NCBI RefSeq assembly: GCF_004116625.1
Contig: NZ_NXIE01000004.1
Coordinates: 124,001 to 188,000, forward strand
Source of the DNA: Halarcobacter mediterraneus
Lineage (GTDB): Bacteria; Campylobacterota; Campylobacteria; Campylobacterales; Arcobacteraceae
Reading direction: 5' to 3'
Length of the DNA stretch: 64,000 bases
The translations under genes and the position numbers were made by a program. Shown here one piece after another: positions 16,717 through 25,860 of this stretch. The notes under the pieces were generated by a model that was given only the letters and a program-made list of their open reading frames with translations, was not told the DNA's origin and did not search any database. Position 1 is the first letter of the stretch; the number at the start of each line of letters is the position of its first letter.

Positions 16717-17673
16717 ATGTTTAAGAAAAGTTTACTTTTTATCTCTCTTGCAAGTATAGTTTTTGCAGGAAATATCAAAATGGATTTAAATGCTAAATAT
16801 GGAGCAAATAATTTCCATACTAAAGGTGCTCAAAAATATGCACAACTAGTAAAAGATTATTCAAAAGGAAGTGTGAATATTACTGTTCATCCAGGAAGTG
16901 CTTTGATTAAAGGGAATCCCCTAAAAGCAGTAAAAGATGCTACCGTAGCAATGACAGATATGTTTATTCCTTTCACTTCTGGTGGAGGAAAAGTTTTTGG
17001 AATTTCTGCTTTACCATTTATTGCTGATTCTTATGATGAAGCATATAAGTTATATCAATTAGCAAAACCAGCTTATGAAAAAACAGCTAAAAAATGGAAT
17101 CAAAAAATACTTTATTCTGTAACTTGGCCTGCAAGTGGGTTTTATTCAAAAAAGCAGATAAATACAATAGCTGATTTTGATGATGTAAAAACAAGAACTT
17201 ATGATAAAAACTCAGCTGCATTTGTTAATAAAGCAGGGGGAAGTGCTGTTGCTTTACCTTGGGGAGAAGTATATTCTTCTCTTAGAACAGGAATGGTAGA
17301 CTCTGTTGTTACTTCATCAGCTTCAGGAAAAGATGGCAAATTTTGGGAGGTTTTATCTCACTATACAAAAATCAATTATGCTTATCCTTTACAAGCTGTT
17401 ACTATTAATTTAGACTATTGGAATTCTTTAAGTAAAGCTCAACAAGGTGCAATGTTAAAAGCAGCAAAAGAGATTGAAGCTTCTCAATGGGAAGCAGCAA
17501 AACAAGAAGATAAAGTTGCTTTAGAGACTCTTGCAAAAAATGGGGTGATTGTAAATGAAGCTTCACAAGAGTTAAAAACTCAATTAGACAAGATAGCAGA
17601 TGAATTACTAAAAGAGTATTTATCAGATGCAAATTCTCAAATCAAAAAAATATTTGAAGAATATAGAAAGTAA
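16717..17673 (+). CDS. dctP: TRAP transporter substrate-binding protein 1 (DctP)
   Basis: A 318-residue periplasmic solute receptor of a tripartite ATP-independent transporter. A signal peptide ends near VFA-GN (residue 17-18). The DctP fold is shown by GxxxFHTKGAQKYA, the VKTRTYDKNSAAF segment (the family's carboxylate-binding Arg region) and LPWGEVYSSLRTGMVDSV. It delivers a carboxylate ligand to the DctQM permease encoded directly downstream. AAGGAG precedes the ATG. Site B upstream predicts two-component control. The ligand is not readable; the neighbouring pxp genes suggest 5-oxoproline, glutamate or a related acid. Confidence 0.9.
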   Translation: MFKKSLLFISLASIVFAGNIKMDLNAKYGANNFHTKGAQKYAQLVKDYSKGSVNITVHPGSALIKGNPLKAVKDATVAMTDMFIPFTSGGGKVFGISALPFIADSYDEAYKLYQLAKPAYEKTAKKWNQKILYSVTWPASGFYSKKQINTIADFDDVKTRTYDKNSAAFVNKAGGSAVALPWGEVYSSLRTGMVDSVVTSSASGKDGKFWEVLSHYTKINYAYPLQAVTINLDYWNSLSKAQQGAMLKAAKEIEASQWEAAKQEDKVALETLAKNGVIVNEASQELKTQLDKIADELLKEYLSDANSQIKKIFEEYRK

Positions 17674-17677
17674 AAGT

Positions 17678-18163
17678 ATGAATTTTATTTTCAATTTTTT
17701 AGATAAGCTTACCAAGATGGGAGCTTATCTTTCAGCTTTTTTAATTGTTGCTTTAGTTCTTTTAATTTTAACTGAGATTTTTATTAGATCTTTTTTTGAT
17801 TTATCAACTATGATTGCTGATGAATATAGTGGATATTTATATCTTGCTTCTATTTTTTTAGCTTTAGGTTATACTTTTTCTAATGATGCTCATATTAGAA
17901 TTAATATAATTACTTCAAGACTATCAAAAAAAGCTAATAATATTTTTGATATTGTTGCAGCAATTATTACTTTAGTAGTTTTAAGCTTTGCTCTTTATAG
18001 AACAATTTTATTTACATATGACTCTTATAGTTTAGAAATGTTATCTGAAAATGTTTCAGAAACACCTCTTTATTTAACTCAATTAGCTATGCCTTTTGGA
18101 ATTATTATTTTTATGTTAGCTGTAGTTTTATTTATATTTAAAGGATTTTCAAATGATAGCTGA
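17678..18163 (+). CDS. dctQ: TRAP transporter small permease 1 (DctQ)
   Basis: A 161-residue four-helix membrane protein of the DctQ family, partner of the large permease. It includes the typical segments EYSGYLYLASIFLALGYTF and HIRINIITSRLSKKA. The start is placed at 17678, four bases after the dctP stop; an upstream in-frame codon (17627) would overlap dctP by 47 bases. Its ribosome binding site is weak, so translation is probably coupled to dctP. Its end overlaps dctM by 11 bases. Confidence 0.88.
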   Translation: MNFIFNFLDKLTKMGAYLSAFLIVALVLLILTEIFIRSFFDLSTMIADEYSGYLYLASIFLALGYTFSNDAHIRINIITSRLSKKANNIFDIVAAIITLVVLSFALYRTILFTYDSYSLEMLSENVSETPLYLTQLAMPFGIIIFMLAVVLFIFKGFSNDS

Positions 18164-19487
18164 TCCACTTATTCTTTCAATGATTTTAATTGCAATACTT
18201 TTTGTTTTTTTATTGTCTTCTTTATGGATAGGTGTTTCTTTAATTCTTACTGGAATTATAGGAATGTTAATTTATGACCATAATCTTCCCCCTGTAATTA
18301 GTATTTATGATAAAGTAGGAGACTTATTAGCTTCTTCTTTATATGATGCTTTAAATTCTTGGTCACTTGCTGCTTTACCAATGTTTATTTTAATGGGAGA
18401 GATTTTATATAAATCTTCTATTTCAACAAGATTATTAAATGGTTTAAAACCTTGGTTAGCTTTTGTTCCTGGTGGACTACTTCATGTAAATGTTGCAGCA
18501 TGTTCTTTATTTGCTGCTGTTTCAGGTTCTAGTGCAGCTACAACAGCAACCGTTGGTAAAATCACTTTAGAAGAACTAAAAAATAGAGGTTATTCAAAAA
18601 CTTTAGCAATGGGTTCTTTAGCAGGCTCTGGTACTCTTGGATTTTTAATTCCTCCTTCTTTGATTATGATTATATATGGAGTTTTATCTGATGTATCAAT
18701 TGGAAAACTTTTTGTTGCAGGAATACTTCCTGGACTTTTACTTGCGAGTTTATATTCATTTTATATAATGTATAAAGCAAAAACTGATCCAAGTGTTTTA
18801 CCTGAAAAAGAAGAAAAATTTACTTTTAAAGATAGAGTAAATTCTTTAAAGGATTTAGCACCTATCTTTTCACTAATTATTTTGGTTCTAGGTTCTATTT
18901 ATGGTGGTTTTGCAACTCCAACCGAAGCGGCAGCTTTGGGAGTATTAGGAAGTTTTCTTTTAGCAGCTTATTTTAAAGCTATTTCACTTGATATTCTAAA
19001 AACAGCACTTTTAAATTCTGTAAGAACTTCAGTTATGATAGGTTTTATTATTGCCGGAGCAGTTTTTCTTTCTCAAGTAATTGGATTTTTAGGAATTGCA
19101 AGGGCAATGAGTGAATTTATTATTTCACTTGGACTTTCTCCTTTAATGTTAATCTTATTAATAGGTATAATGTTTATTATTTTAGGAATGATTTTAGAGG
19201 CAATTTCTATTGTTGTAATGACCTTGCCAATTGTTCTTCCTATTGTAATTTTAGCTGGATTTGATCCTTTATGGTTTGGTATATTTTTAGTATTTATGGT
19301 AGAAATGGCACAAATTACTCCTCCAGTTGGCTTTTCTTTATTTGTAATACAAGGAATAAGTAATGAAAAAATACAAACTATTTTAAAAGCTACTTTCCCA
19401 TTTTTTATTCTAATGATAATTACTGTTGTACTTATCACACTTTTCCCCGAAATTGTTTTTTATCTTCCTGAACAAATGATAAAATAG
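18153..19487 (+). CDS. dctM: TRAP transporter large permease 1 (DctM)
   Basis: A 444-residue integral membrane protein with about 12 hydrophobic segments, the sodium-coupled translocation subunit. Signature elements are LFAAVSGSSAATTATVG, GTLGFLIPPSLIMIIYG and, near the C-terminus, EMAQITPPVGFSLFVIQGI. AAGGA precedes the ATG, inside the end of dctQ. It ends the first transporter operon, and a strong terminator hairpin follows just two bases after its stop. Confidence 0.93.
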   Translation: MIADPLILSMILIAILFVFLLSSLWIGVSLILTGIIGMLIYDHNLPPVISIYDKVGDLLASSLYDALNSWSLAALPMFILMGEILYKSSISTRLLNGLKPWLAFVPGGLLHVNVAACSLFAAVSGSSAATTATVGKITLEELKNRGYSKTLAMGSLAGSGTLGFLIPPSLIMIIYGVLSDVSIGKLFVAGILPGLLLASLYSFYIMYKAKTDPSVLPEKEEKFTFKDRVNSLKDLAPIFSLIILVLGSIYGGFATPTEAAALGVLGSFLLAAYFKAISLDILKTALLNSVRTSVMIGFIIAGAVFLSQVIGFLGIARAMSEFIISLGLSPLMLILLIGIMFIILGMILEAISIVVMTLPIVLPIVILAGFDPLWFGIFLVFMVEMAQITPPVGFSLFVIQGISNEKIQTILKATFPFFILMIITVVLITLFPEIVFYLPEQMIK

Positions 19488-19488
19488 T

Positions 19489-19513
19489 AAAAGGTAAGTT
19501 TTTCTTACCTTTT
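19489..19513 (+). terminator. Rho-independent terminator of TRAP operon 1
   Basis: AAAAGGTAAG and CTTACCTTTT form a perfect 10-bp stem with a T5 loop, and a T-rich stretch follows. It separates the two TRAP operons. Confidence 0.8.
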
Positions 19514-19525
19514 AAATTTTTTCTT

Positions 19526-19558
19526 ACACACTACTAACACATTTCCAACTGTTACAAT
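19526..19558 (+). promoter_or_regulatory. Pho-box-like operator and -10, site E (TRAP 2 promoter)
   Basis: ACACACT (19526-19532), ACTA, ACACATT (19537-19543), nine bases, then TACAAT (19553-19558). Together with the terminator upstream this gives TRAP 2 its own regulated promoter. Confidence 0.68.
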
Positions 19559-19586
19559 TTTCATATATTTTTATTAAGGAGTGAAA

Positions 19587-20651
19587 ATGATTAAAAAAAA
19601 TGAAATTTTATCTTTAGGGAAAAAGAGTTTGCTTTTATCTTTTGGAGTATGTTTATTTGCAGCTTCAACTTTAAATGCAGCACCTGAAAAGTTAAGAGTT
19701 GTTGGTTCATGGAGTAGTCTTTCTTTATATAAAGAGTATGAAAAACCATATTGGAAAAAAGGTTTTAAAAAAGAGTTCCCAAAAACAAAAGTTAGATTAA
19801 GTTCTTTAGGTCAAGTAAAATTAAAAGGTGCAGCTGTTTATAGACAGTTATCAAAAGGTGTTTTTGATGTTGTTTCTACAGTTGGTGGATACGTTATTTC
19901 TGATTCTCAGACTTTAGCTGGTCTAGACTTTCCTGCAATAGCAAATGATATTCAAACAGCAAAAAAAGTAGTAGATGCTTATTCTCCTATTTTAGATGAG
20001 GCTTTAGAAAAGGATTTTAATTCAAAACTAATTTCTGTTGTTCCATATCCTTCTCAAGTTTTATTTTGTAAAGAAAAAATCAGTTCTTTAGCTGATTTAA
20101 AAGGTAAAAAAGTAAGAGCTTCAGGTTGGACTGTTGCTGAATTTTTAGATGGTGTAGGTGCAACTGGTATTACAATGTCATATAGTGAAGTTCCTCAATC
20201 TTTGCAAAGAGGAGTTATTGACTGTGCTGTAACTGGTAGTTTATCAGGATACTCTTCTGGTTGGGGAGAAGTTTCTGAATATTTATACCCTTTACCAATA
20301 GGTGGTTGGGCTTTTGTAATTACAGCTATGAATTTAGATACTTGGAATAGTTTTTCAAAAGATGAACAAAAAAAGTTAGTCTCTTCAGTAAATACTCAGA
20401 TTGTATCTCCTGCATGGGAAAAGTCAAATTATGAAACAAATGAAGGTGAAAAGTGTCTTACAAATAGAGATTGTTCTTATGGGAAAGCAAATACTATGAA
20501 ATTGGTTGAGGTAAAAGAAGCTGATAAAGAATTATCAAGAAAAGTTCTAATTGAAAATGTAATCCCAAAATGGGTAGAAAAAGTACCAGCTGATGTTGTT
20601 GAAAAATGGAACAATACAGTAGGTAAAGTTGTAGATATAACAGCTAAATAA
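19587..20651 (+). CDS. TRAP transporter substrate-binding protein 2
   Basis: A 354-residue periplasmic solute receptor with a long signal peptide ending at LNA-AP. DctP-type motifs include LADLKGKKVRASGWTVAEF and EVPQSLQRGVIDCAVTGSLSG. It is clearly diverged from receptor 1 and carries an extra loop with two cysteines (KCLTNRDCSY), probably a disulfide. The start is set at ATG 19587 because AAGGAG lies five bases before it; the in-frame GTG at 19581 overlaps the ribosome binding site. It is the first gene of a DctP-DctQ-DctM-hydro-lyase operon, suggesting a ligand used by the hydro-lyase or by PxpABC. Confidence 0.88.
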   Translation: MIKKNEILSLGKKSLLLSFGVCLFAASTLNAAPEKLRVVGSWSSLSLYKEYEKPYWKKGFKKEFPKTKVRLSSLGQVKLKGAAVYRQLSKGVFDVVSTVGGYVISDSQTLAGLDFPAIANDIQTAKKVVDAYSPILDEALEKDFNSKLISVVPYPSQVLFCKEKISSLADLKGKKVRASGWTVAEFLDGVGATGITMSYSEVPQSLQRGVIDCAVTGSLSGYSSGWGEVSEYLYPLPIGGWAFVITAMNLDTWNSFSKDEQKKLVSSVNTQIVSPAWEKSNYETNEGEKCLTNRDCSYGKANTMKLVEVKEADKELSRKVLIENVIPKWVEKVPADVVEKWNNTVGKVVDITAK

Positions 20652-20662
20652 AAAGGTCTTAT

Positions 20663-21181
20663 ATGATAGAAAATTTTAAAAAAGGCTCTGAGTTTATAGT
20701 ATACCTTTGTGGAATTCTGCTTTTTTCTTCTGTACTTTTAATTAGTACAGAAGTTTTTTTGAGAAAATTCTTTCTAGTTTCTTTTGGTGGTGTAGATGAA
20801 ATTTCAGGATATATTCTAGGGATATCTATTTCTTGGTCTTTAGCATATGTTTTATTTGAAAAGATGCATATAAGAGTTGATATTTTATATACAAAAGCAT
20901 CAAAAATAGTTAAATCTTCTTTGGATTCAATTGCGATGTTTTTTACACTTTTATTTAGTATTTTTTTAACCTATTTTACAGGGAATGTTTTTTTAACTTC
21001 TTTAGAAAAAAATTCTTTGGCAAATACACCTTTAGCAACACCTTTATGGATTCCTCAAAGTGTTTGGTTTTTAGGTTTTTTGTTCTTTTCTTTTTTAACT
21101 TTAATTATGTTTATAAAAGCAATTAAAGCATTAATTGAAAATAGAATAGATAAAGATGTAAGTGTGAAGAAGGAGTTTTAA
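20663..21181 (+). CDS. TRAP transporter small permease 2 (DctQ)
   Basis: A 172-residue DctQ-family four-helix protein. It carries the typical GYILGISISWSLAYVLFEKMHIRVDILYT region as hydrophobic helices separated by a charged turn. AAGG lies before the ATG, and the end overlaps the ATG of the large permease by one base (TAATG), indicating translational coupling. It forms the membrane complex with the next gene product. Confidence 0.88.
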   Translation: MIENFKKGSEFIVYLCGILLFSSVLLISTEVFLRKFFLVSFGGVDEISGYILGISISWSLAYVLFEKMHIRVDILYTKASKIVKSSLDSIAMFFTLLFSIFLTYFTGNVFLTSLEKNSLANTPLATPLWIPQSVWFLGFLFFSFLTLIMFIKAIKALIENRIDKDVSVKKEF

Positions 21182-22470
21182 TGGACTTAGTTATTATTTC
21201 AATAGTAATATTGCTTTTATTACTTTTTCTTTCCGTTCCTGTTGCTTCAACTATTGCAGGAGTAGGAATAATTATTGGATATTTTTTCTCTGATTTCCCA
21301 GTTTTTGAAGCAGTAGGGGAAATAACATGGAGTGCAAGTACTGATTTTTTGTTATTATCAATCCCTTTATTTGTTTTATTAGGTGAAATATTGCTTCATT
21401 CAGGAATAGCAAAAAATATATATTTTGCTTTACATAAATGGTTATCTTGGCTTCCTGGAGGACTTTTACATGCAAATATTGCCTCATCGAGTATTTTTTC
21501 ATCTATTTCTGGTTCTTCTGTTGCAACGGCTGCCACAATAACAACTGTAGCAATGCCTCAAAGTGAAAAGTATGGATATAAATCTGGGTTTTTCGCTGGA
21601 ACAATTGCTGCTGGGGGAACTTTGGGTATTTTAATTCCACCTTCAATTAACTTAATTGTTTACGGATTTTTAACTAATACTTCTATTCCTAAACTATTTA
21701 TTGCAGGCTTAGTTCCTGGAATCTTATTAGCTTTATTATTTATGCTATTTATTTTATTTGTTAGTGTAACTTCAAAAAATGAAACAATAATAAAAGAAGA
21801 AAAAATCACTTGGAAAGATAGATTTATTGCTTTAAAAGAGTTAATTCCTATTTTTATCTTATTTGTCCTAATTATGGGATCGATTTATAGTGGTTTTGCA
21901 ACTCCAACTGAAAGTGCTGCTCTTGGTGTTCTTGCAACTATCATAATTATTACTGTAAAAGGTTTATTAAACTTAGAAGTTTTAAAAAAATCTATAAAAG
22001 GAACACTTAGAACAACTGGAATGATTATGTTTATAATTATTGCTGCTAACTTCTTAAATTTTGTATTAGTATCTATTGGTCTTACTGATGATTTATCTTA
22101 TTTTATTGAGGATTTAGAAGTTTCTAAATACACAATGTTGCTAGTTATTACTATTTTATTTATTATCTTAGGACTTTTTATTGAAACTTTATCTTTGATG
22201 GTAATTACAATTCCTATTGTTGCACCTGTAATGATTGCTTTAGGTTTTGATGGTGTGTGGTTTGGAATTTATTTAATTATTTTAATTGAAATGGCATTAA
22301 TTACTCCTCCTGTAGGTTTAAATTTATATGTTGTTCAAGGAATAAGAAATAAAGGAAATATTGTTGAAGTTATGAAAGGTGCATTTCCTTTTGTACTTAT
22401 TATGTTAGCTATGGCTGGATTATTAGTTATTTTTCCAGAAATAAGTTTGTATTTAGCTAATAATTTATAA
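21181..22470 (+). CDS. TRAP transporter large permease 2 (DctM)
   Basis: A 429-residue DctM-family permease with about 12 membrane segments. Diagnostic segments are SSISGSSVATAATITT, GTLGILIPPSINLIVYG and EMALITPPVGLNLYVVQGI. It is paralogous to large permease 1. AAGGAG precedes the ATG, which overlaps the DctQ stop by one base. A hydro-lyase gene follows nine bases later in the same operon, an arrangement implying that the imported compound is that enzyme's substrate or a relative of it. Confidence 0.92.
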   Translation: MDLVIISIVILLLLLFLSVPVASTIAGVGIIIGYFFSDFPVFEAVGEITWSASTDFLLLSIPLFVLLGEILLHSGIAKNIYFALHKWLSWLPGGLLHANIASSSIFSSISGSSVATAATITTVAMPQSEKYGYKSGFFAGTIAAGGTLGILIPPSINLIVYGFLTNTSIPKLFIAGLVPGILLALLFMLFILFVSVTSKNETIIKEEKITWKDRFIALKELIPIFILFVLIMGSIYSGFATPTESAALGVLATIIIITVKGLLNLEVLKKSIKGTLRTTGMIMFIIIAANFLNFVLVSIGLTDDLSYFIEDLEVSKYTMLLVITILFIILGLFIETLSLMVITIPIVAPVMIALGFDGVWFGIYLIILIEMALITPPVGLNLYVVQGIRNKGNIVEVMKGAFPFVLIMLAMAGLLVIFPEISLYLANNL

Positions 22471-22479
22471 AGGATTAAA

Positions 22480-23247
22480 ATGAACCCAAATGAGTTTAGA
22501 CAAAAAGTAGCAAAAAAAGAGTTTACAGGACCAACAGCAGGTTATTGTAAAGGTTATGTTCAAGCAAATATGTTAGTTATTCCAAAACAATATGCTAAAA
22601 GTTTTGAAGAGTTTGCTAAACAAAATAGTAAAGCAATACCTGTTTTAGAAGTAGTAGAAGACTCATATTATACAAAGGTTTTAGCAGATAAGGCAAATTT
22701 GTTAAATGAATTACCATCTTATAATATTTTTGAAGATGGCAAATTTGTAAAAAGTGTAAATAGTATAGAGGATTATTATACTGATGATTTAGTTTTCTTT
22801 TTAGTAGGTTGCAGTTTTACTTTTGAAACATCTCTTTTAGAAGCAGATATTGAATTAAGACATGTAAGCCAAAAGAAAAATGTTGCAATGTATGATACAA
22901 ATATAAAACTAAATAAAGTTGATATTTTTGATGGAGAAATGGTAGTTTCTATGAGACCAATTAAAAAAGAAAGAGTGGCTGATTCTTGCATTGTAACAAG
23001 TCATTTTCCTAGAATGCATGGGTCTCCTATTCATGTGGGATATCCGGAAATGATAGGAATTAAAGATATTACTACTCCTGATTATGGGGATAGTATAGAA
23101 ATACAAGATGATGAAATTCCAGTATTTTGGCCTTGTGGAGTTACCCCTGAAAATGTTTTAAAGAAAATAAAAATACCATTTGCAATAACCCATTCTCCAG
23201 GACATATGTTTATTTCAGATAGAAAAGATAATGAATTTTATGAATAA
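22480..23247 (+). CDS. Putative hydro-lyase, DUF1445/YcsI family (D-glutamate cyclase-like)
   Basis: A 255-residue protein of the DUF1445 (YcsI) family, with the C-terminal signature WPCGVTPENVL and ITHSPGHMFISD. In Bacillus subtilis ycsI lies among the ycsF/kip (5-oxoprolinase) genes. A mammalian relative of the fold is D-glutamate cyclase, which interconverts D-glutamate and 5-oxo-D-proline. Here it sits in the TRAP 2 operon and pxpABC lies 2.7 kb away, so a link to D-glutamate or 5-oxoproline use is inferred. AAAGGA precedes the ATG. The exact reaction is not proven from the sequence. Confidence 0.82.
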   Translation: MNPNEFRQKVAKKEFTGPTAGYCKGYVQANMLVIPKQYAKSFEEFAKQNSKAIPVLEVVEDSYYTKVLADKANLLNELPSYNIFEDGKFVKSVNSIEDYYTDDLVFFLVGCSFTFETSLLEADIELRHVSQKKNVAMYDTNIKLNKVDIFDGEMVVSMRPIKKERVADSCIVTSHFPRMHGSPIHVGYPEMIGIKDITTPDYGDSIEIQDDEIPVFWPCGVTPENVLKKIKIPFAITHSPGHMFISDRKDNEFYE

Positions 23248-23271
23248 TAGACTAGTTTTTAACTAGTCTAT
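23247..23271. terminator. Bidirectional terminator (hydro-lyase / regulator 2)
   Basis: ATAGACTAGTT and AACTAGTCTAT pair over 11 bp around a TTT loop between the convergent hydro-lyase and regulator 2 genes, overlapping the regulator's stop codon. Confidence 0.75.
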
Positions 23272-23932
23272 AACCTTCTTGTATAACATTTTCAATAATT
23301 TGTACAGGAAGCTTTTTTCTTAGTTCTTTAATAAATGTTTTTAAAGCATTTTGAGTCATATATTTATCTGTCCAGATATATTCTTGAATAAGTTCATAAT
23401 TTGTTATTTTGTCTTTATTTTTGTAAAGCAACTCTAAAAAATATTTTTCTTTTTTTCTTAAACTTATTTCCTCATTTTTATACTTAATTAAATTTCTTTC
23501 TGTATCTAAATACATATTTTCACAAAGTTTGAGTAAAACTTTTTGTTCTTTTAATAGAGCAATTGAAATAGCTTCAAAGAGTTTTTTATTTGTTGCTGGT
23601 TTTAAAATATAGTGGGCAATTTTTAAGTTTATTAGTTTAAGTAAGTATTCTTCTTTTGAGTAAGCACTTAAAACTATAATAGGAATATCTAAATTTATCT
23701 TTCTTACTTTTTTTATTAATTCTATACCATTGTCATTTTCCATTTCAATATCTGAAATTATTAAATCAGGCTTTTCTTCTAAAAAAATTTCATAAGCATC
23801 GATACCATTATCACTTTGATAAACTTCTTTAAAAAAAAATTCTAGGATAGTGACAACTTTTTCTTTAATTATTAGGTCATCTTCTACTACTAAAACAGTA
23901 TATGTATTAAATTTGTCTTTAAACTCTTCCAT
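23252..23932 (-). CDS. PhoB/OmpR-type response regulator 2
   Basis: A 226-residue regulator, the same length as regulator 1. The receiver has VVEDD, phospho-acceptor D61 in ISDIEME and the conserved K in LKPA. The winged helix has recognition helix NALKTFIKELRKKL and ends EGYRL. The start is ATG 23932 with AAGGA upstream; an in-frame TTG 18 bases earlier would overlap the kinase end and has no ribosome binding site. Its recognition helix differs from regulator 1 only by conservative changes, which fits both recognising ACnCACT repeats. It is transcribed after kinase 2. Confidence 0.9.
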   Translation of the reverse strand: MEEFKDKFNTYTVLVVEDDLIIKEKVVTILEFFFKEVYQSDNGIDAYEIFLEEKPDLIISDIEMENDNGIELIKKVRKINLDIPIIVLSAYSKEEYLLKLINLKIAHYILKPATNKKLFEAISIALLKEQKVLLKLCENMYLDTERNLIKYKNEEISLRKKEKYFLELLYKNKDKITNYELIQEYIWTDKYMTQNALKTFIKELRKKLPVQIIENVIQEGYRLVKN

Positions 23933-23942
23933 TCTTTTCCTT

Positions 23943-25772
23943 TTATACAATTACTCTAAATACAGCACCATGTTTTGCATTTCTAACTGTTAGTTCTCCA
24001 CCCATATTTTTTTCAATAATCACTTTTGACATATATAAACCTAATCCTGTTCCTTGTTTTTTCTTTGTTGAAAAATAGGGTTCAAAGATTTTTTCAATAT
24101 TATTTAATTGAATTCCTTTTGCATTATCATTTACAGTAACAATAGTTTTATTTTTATATGTATTAATTATTAGATAAATTCTAGGATTTTTTATTTCATT
24201 TTCAATTAAAGCATCTCTTGAATTAAGTAGAAGATTTAATATTACTTGAGAGTATTCTCTTGGGTAAGCTTTTATTTTACTATCATTTATTACTTTATAA
24301 TATAGTTTTATTTTTTGATTAGTTAATGAGTCTTTTACTAAAGTAATAGCATTTTCACAGGCTTTTGAGATATAAAACTCTTTTTTATCTTTTTCTTTTT
24401 TAAAAAAATTTTTAAAATCTTCAACGGTATCTGACATATATTCTATAACATTTGTTGCTTCTTCTGTAGATTTTAGTAAAAACTTTTTGTCTGCTTTATT
24501 AAATAAAATTTTTGTTTCTATCTCCATCAAGATACCAGATAATTGGCTAAGTGGTTGTCTCCATTGATGAGAGATCATTGAAAGCATCGTTCCCATTCTC
24601 GCATGTCTTGATTGATGAAACATTGCTCTATCTTTTTCTTTTGCTTCTTTTATTGCTTTTTCAATTTTTACATTTAAGTTTTTATTTAAATTTTTTAGTT
24701 TTAATTCTTTTCTTTTTACTTTTGCTTGATATCTTTGAAATGTTTTATTTATTTGTTGAGAGATAAGAATAGATAAAATTGAAATACAAATTATCAATAA
24801 AAAAGCAATAACCATAGCTGTTTGAATATATTTTTTTATTTTTTTCTCTAAGGCATTTTTTTGTTTAGAGATTACATTATTTATTTCATCTAAATAAATA
24901 CCTCCTGAAATCACCCAGTTCCATTCATTGTAAAGTTTTACAAAAGAGAGTTTAGTTGAAGGTCTTTCTTTCCCTTCTTTTTTTGAATAAAACTTAAAAA
25001 AAGTACCATCGTAATTTTTTATTGCAAGTCTTACAAGTTTTTGTACATAAAGATTACCCTTTAAATCTATTCTTCTTGTATCATCTGTTCCTATTTCATC
25101 TTTTCTTTTTCCATGGGCAATTAAGATGTTAGTATTAGTATGTATCCAAAAATAGTTATTATTTGTAAACCTTATTGACTCAATCCATCTAGCAATATTA
25201 TATTTTAAATCATCAGTCAGATAATAAATATCTTTTTTTAAAGCTAAAACTATATTTTTATTCTTTATATATTTAAAAAAGTATAAAGTTGTTTCATCTT
25301 CTATTATTAAGGCTTCTTTTTTATCTTTTAAAACTTTTTTGTAATCTTCTTTCTCATTGAACCTAAAGAATATATCTTTCTCTTTTATCAATTTATTATT
25401 TTTTAAATCAAAAATCATAAAGTCTGTATTTGAGTTTGCATTTTGGATTATGTATTTAAAATAGTTTTTTTGTTTTATTGTATTGTTTTCAATATTTTTT
25501 GCAAAAGCATTCATTTGTATTTTTATATTCTTTTTACTGTTTTCTAAAAGTAAATTTTTTTGGTATTTAATATAGGTTATTAATCCATTAACTTCTTTTT
25601 TTAAAGTCTCTTTTTGTTTTGAAATATATTCTTTTTCAAGTTGCATACTCTCTTGTAAAAAATAGTCCTCTTGAGATTGTACAAAGTTATATAAAAGAAT
25701 AGAAACTAAAATTAATATAGAAATAATAGGAGTTAAAATTATAAGTGTTGGTATATTTTTTTCGTTGAACAA
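23943..25772 (-). CDS. Cache-domain sensor histidine kinase 2
   Basis: A 609-residue membrane kinase paralogous to kinase 1 (both begin MFxEKNIPxLIILTPI). The periplasmic sensor is about 100 residues longer, consistent with a double rather than single Cache domain (about 40-310); the membrane-proximal half keeps NNYFWIHT and NWVISGGIYLDE. Phospho-acceptor H402 lies in SHQWRQPL; DNAKG and GTGLGLYM form the ATP site. It starts at TTG behind AGGAGG. Its C-terminus is slightly shorter than that of kinase 1. It is read divergently from pxpA, and both promoters carry the shared operator type. Confidence 0.9.
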   Translation of the reverse strand: MFNEKNIPTLIILTPIISILILVSILLYNFVQSQEDYFLQESMQLEKEYISKQKETLKKEVNGLITYIKYQKNLLLENSKKNIKIQMNAFAKNIENNTIKQKNYFKYIIQNANSNTDFMIFDLKNNKLIKEKDIFFRFNEKEDYKKVLKDKKEALIIEDETTLYFFKYIKNKNIVLALKKDIYYLTDDLKYNIARWIESIRFTNNNYFWIHTNTNILIAHGKRKDEIGTDDTRRIDLKGNLYVQKLVRLAIKNYDGTFFKFYSKKEGKERPSTKLSFVKLYNEWNWVISGGIYLDEINNVISKQKNALEKKIKKYIQTAMVIAFLLIICISILSILISQQINKTFQRYQAKVKRKELKLKNLNKNLNVKIEKAIKEAKEKDRAMFHQSRHARMGTMLSMISHQWRQPLSQLSGILMEIETKILFNKADKKFLLKSTEEATNVIEYMSDTVEDFKNFFKKEKDKKEFYISKACENAITLVKDSLTNQKIKLYYKVINDSKIKAYPREYSQVILNLLLNSRDALIENEIKNPRIYLIINTYKNKTIVTVNDNAKGIQLNNIEKIFEPYFSTKKKQGTGLGLYMSKVIIEKNMGGELTVRNAKHGAVFRVIV

Positions 25773-25795
25773 TTAATCCTCCTATTTATAATTAT

Positions 25796-25828
25796 ATAAT
25801 AAATGTATAAAATGTGCTATAAGTGTGC
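25796..25828 (-). promoter_or_regulatory. Pho-box-like operator and -10, site D (kinase 2 promoter)
   Basis: On the minus strand GCACACT, TATA, GCACATT, nine bases, then TATTAT. Repeats are more degenerate than at the other sites but the spacing is identical. Confidence 0.6.
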
Positions 25829-25860
25829 TTTAAAAAAAATGATATATTTTTTTTACTAAA

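Noticed and set aside
19073-19438. Long open frame antisense to the C-terminal half of dctM
   Set aside because: It is opposite a strongly supported TRAP permease gene, has no ribosome binding site, and its isoleucine-rich translation is what the reverse strand of membrane-helix codons produces.
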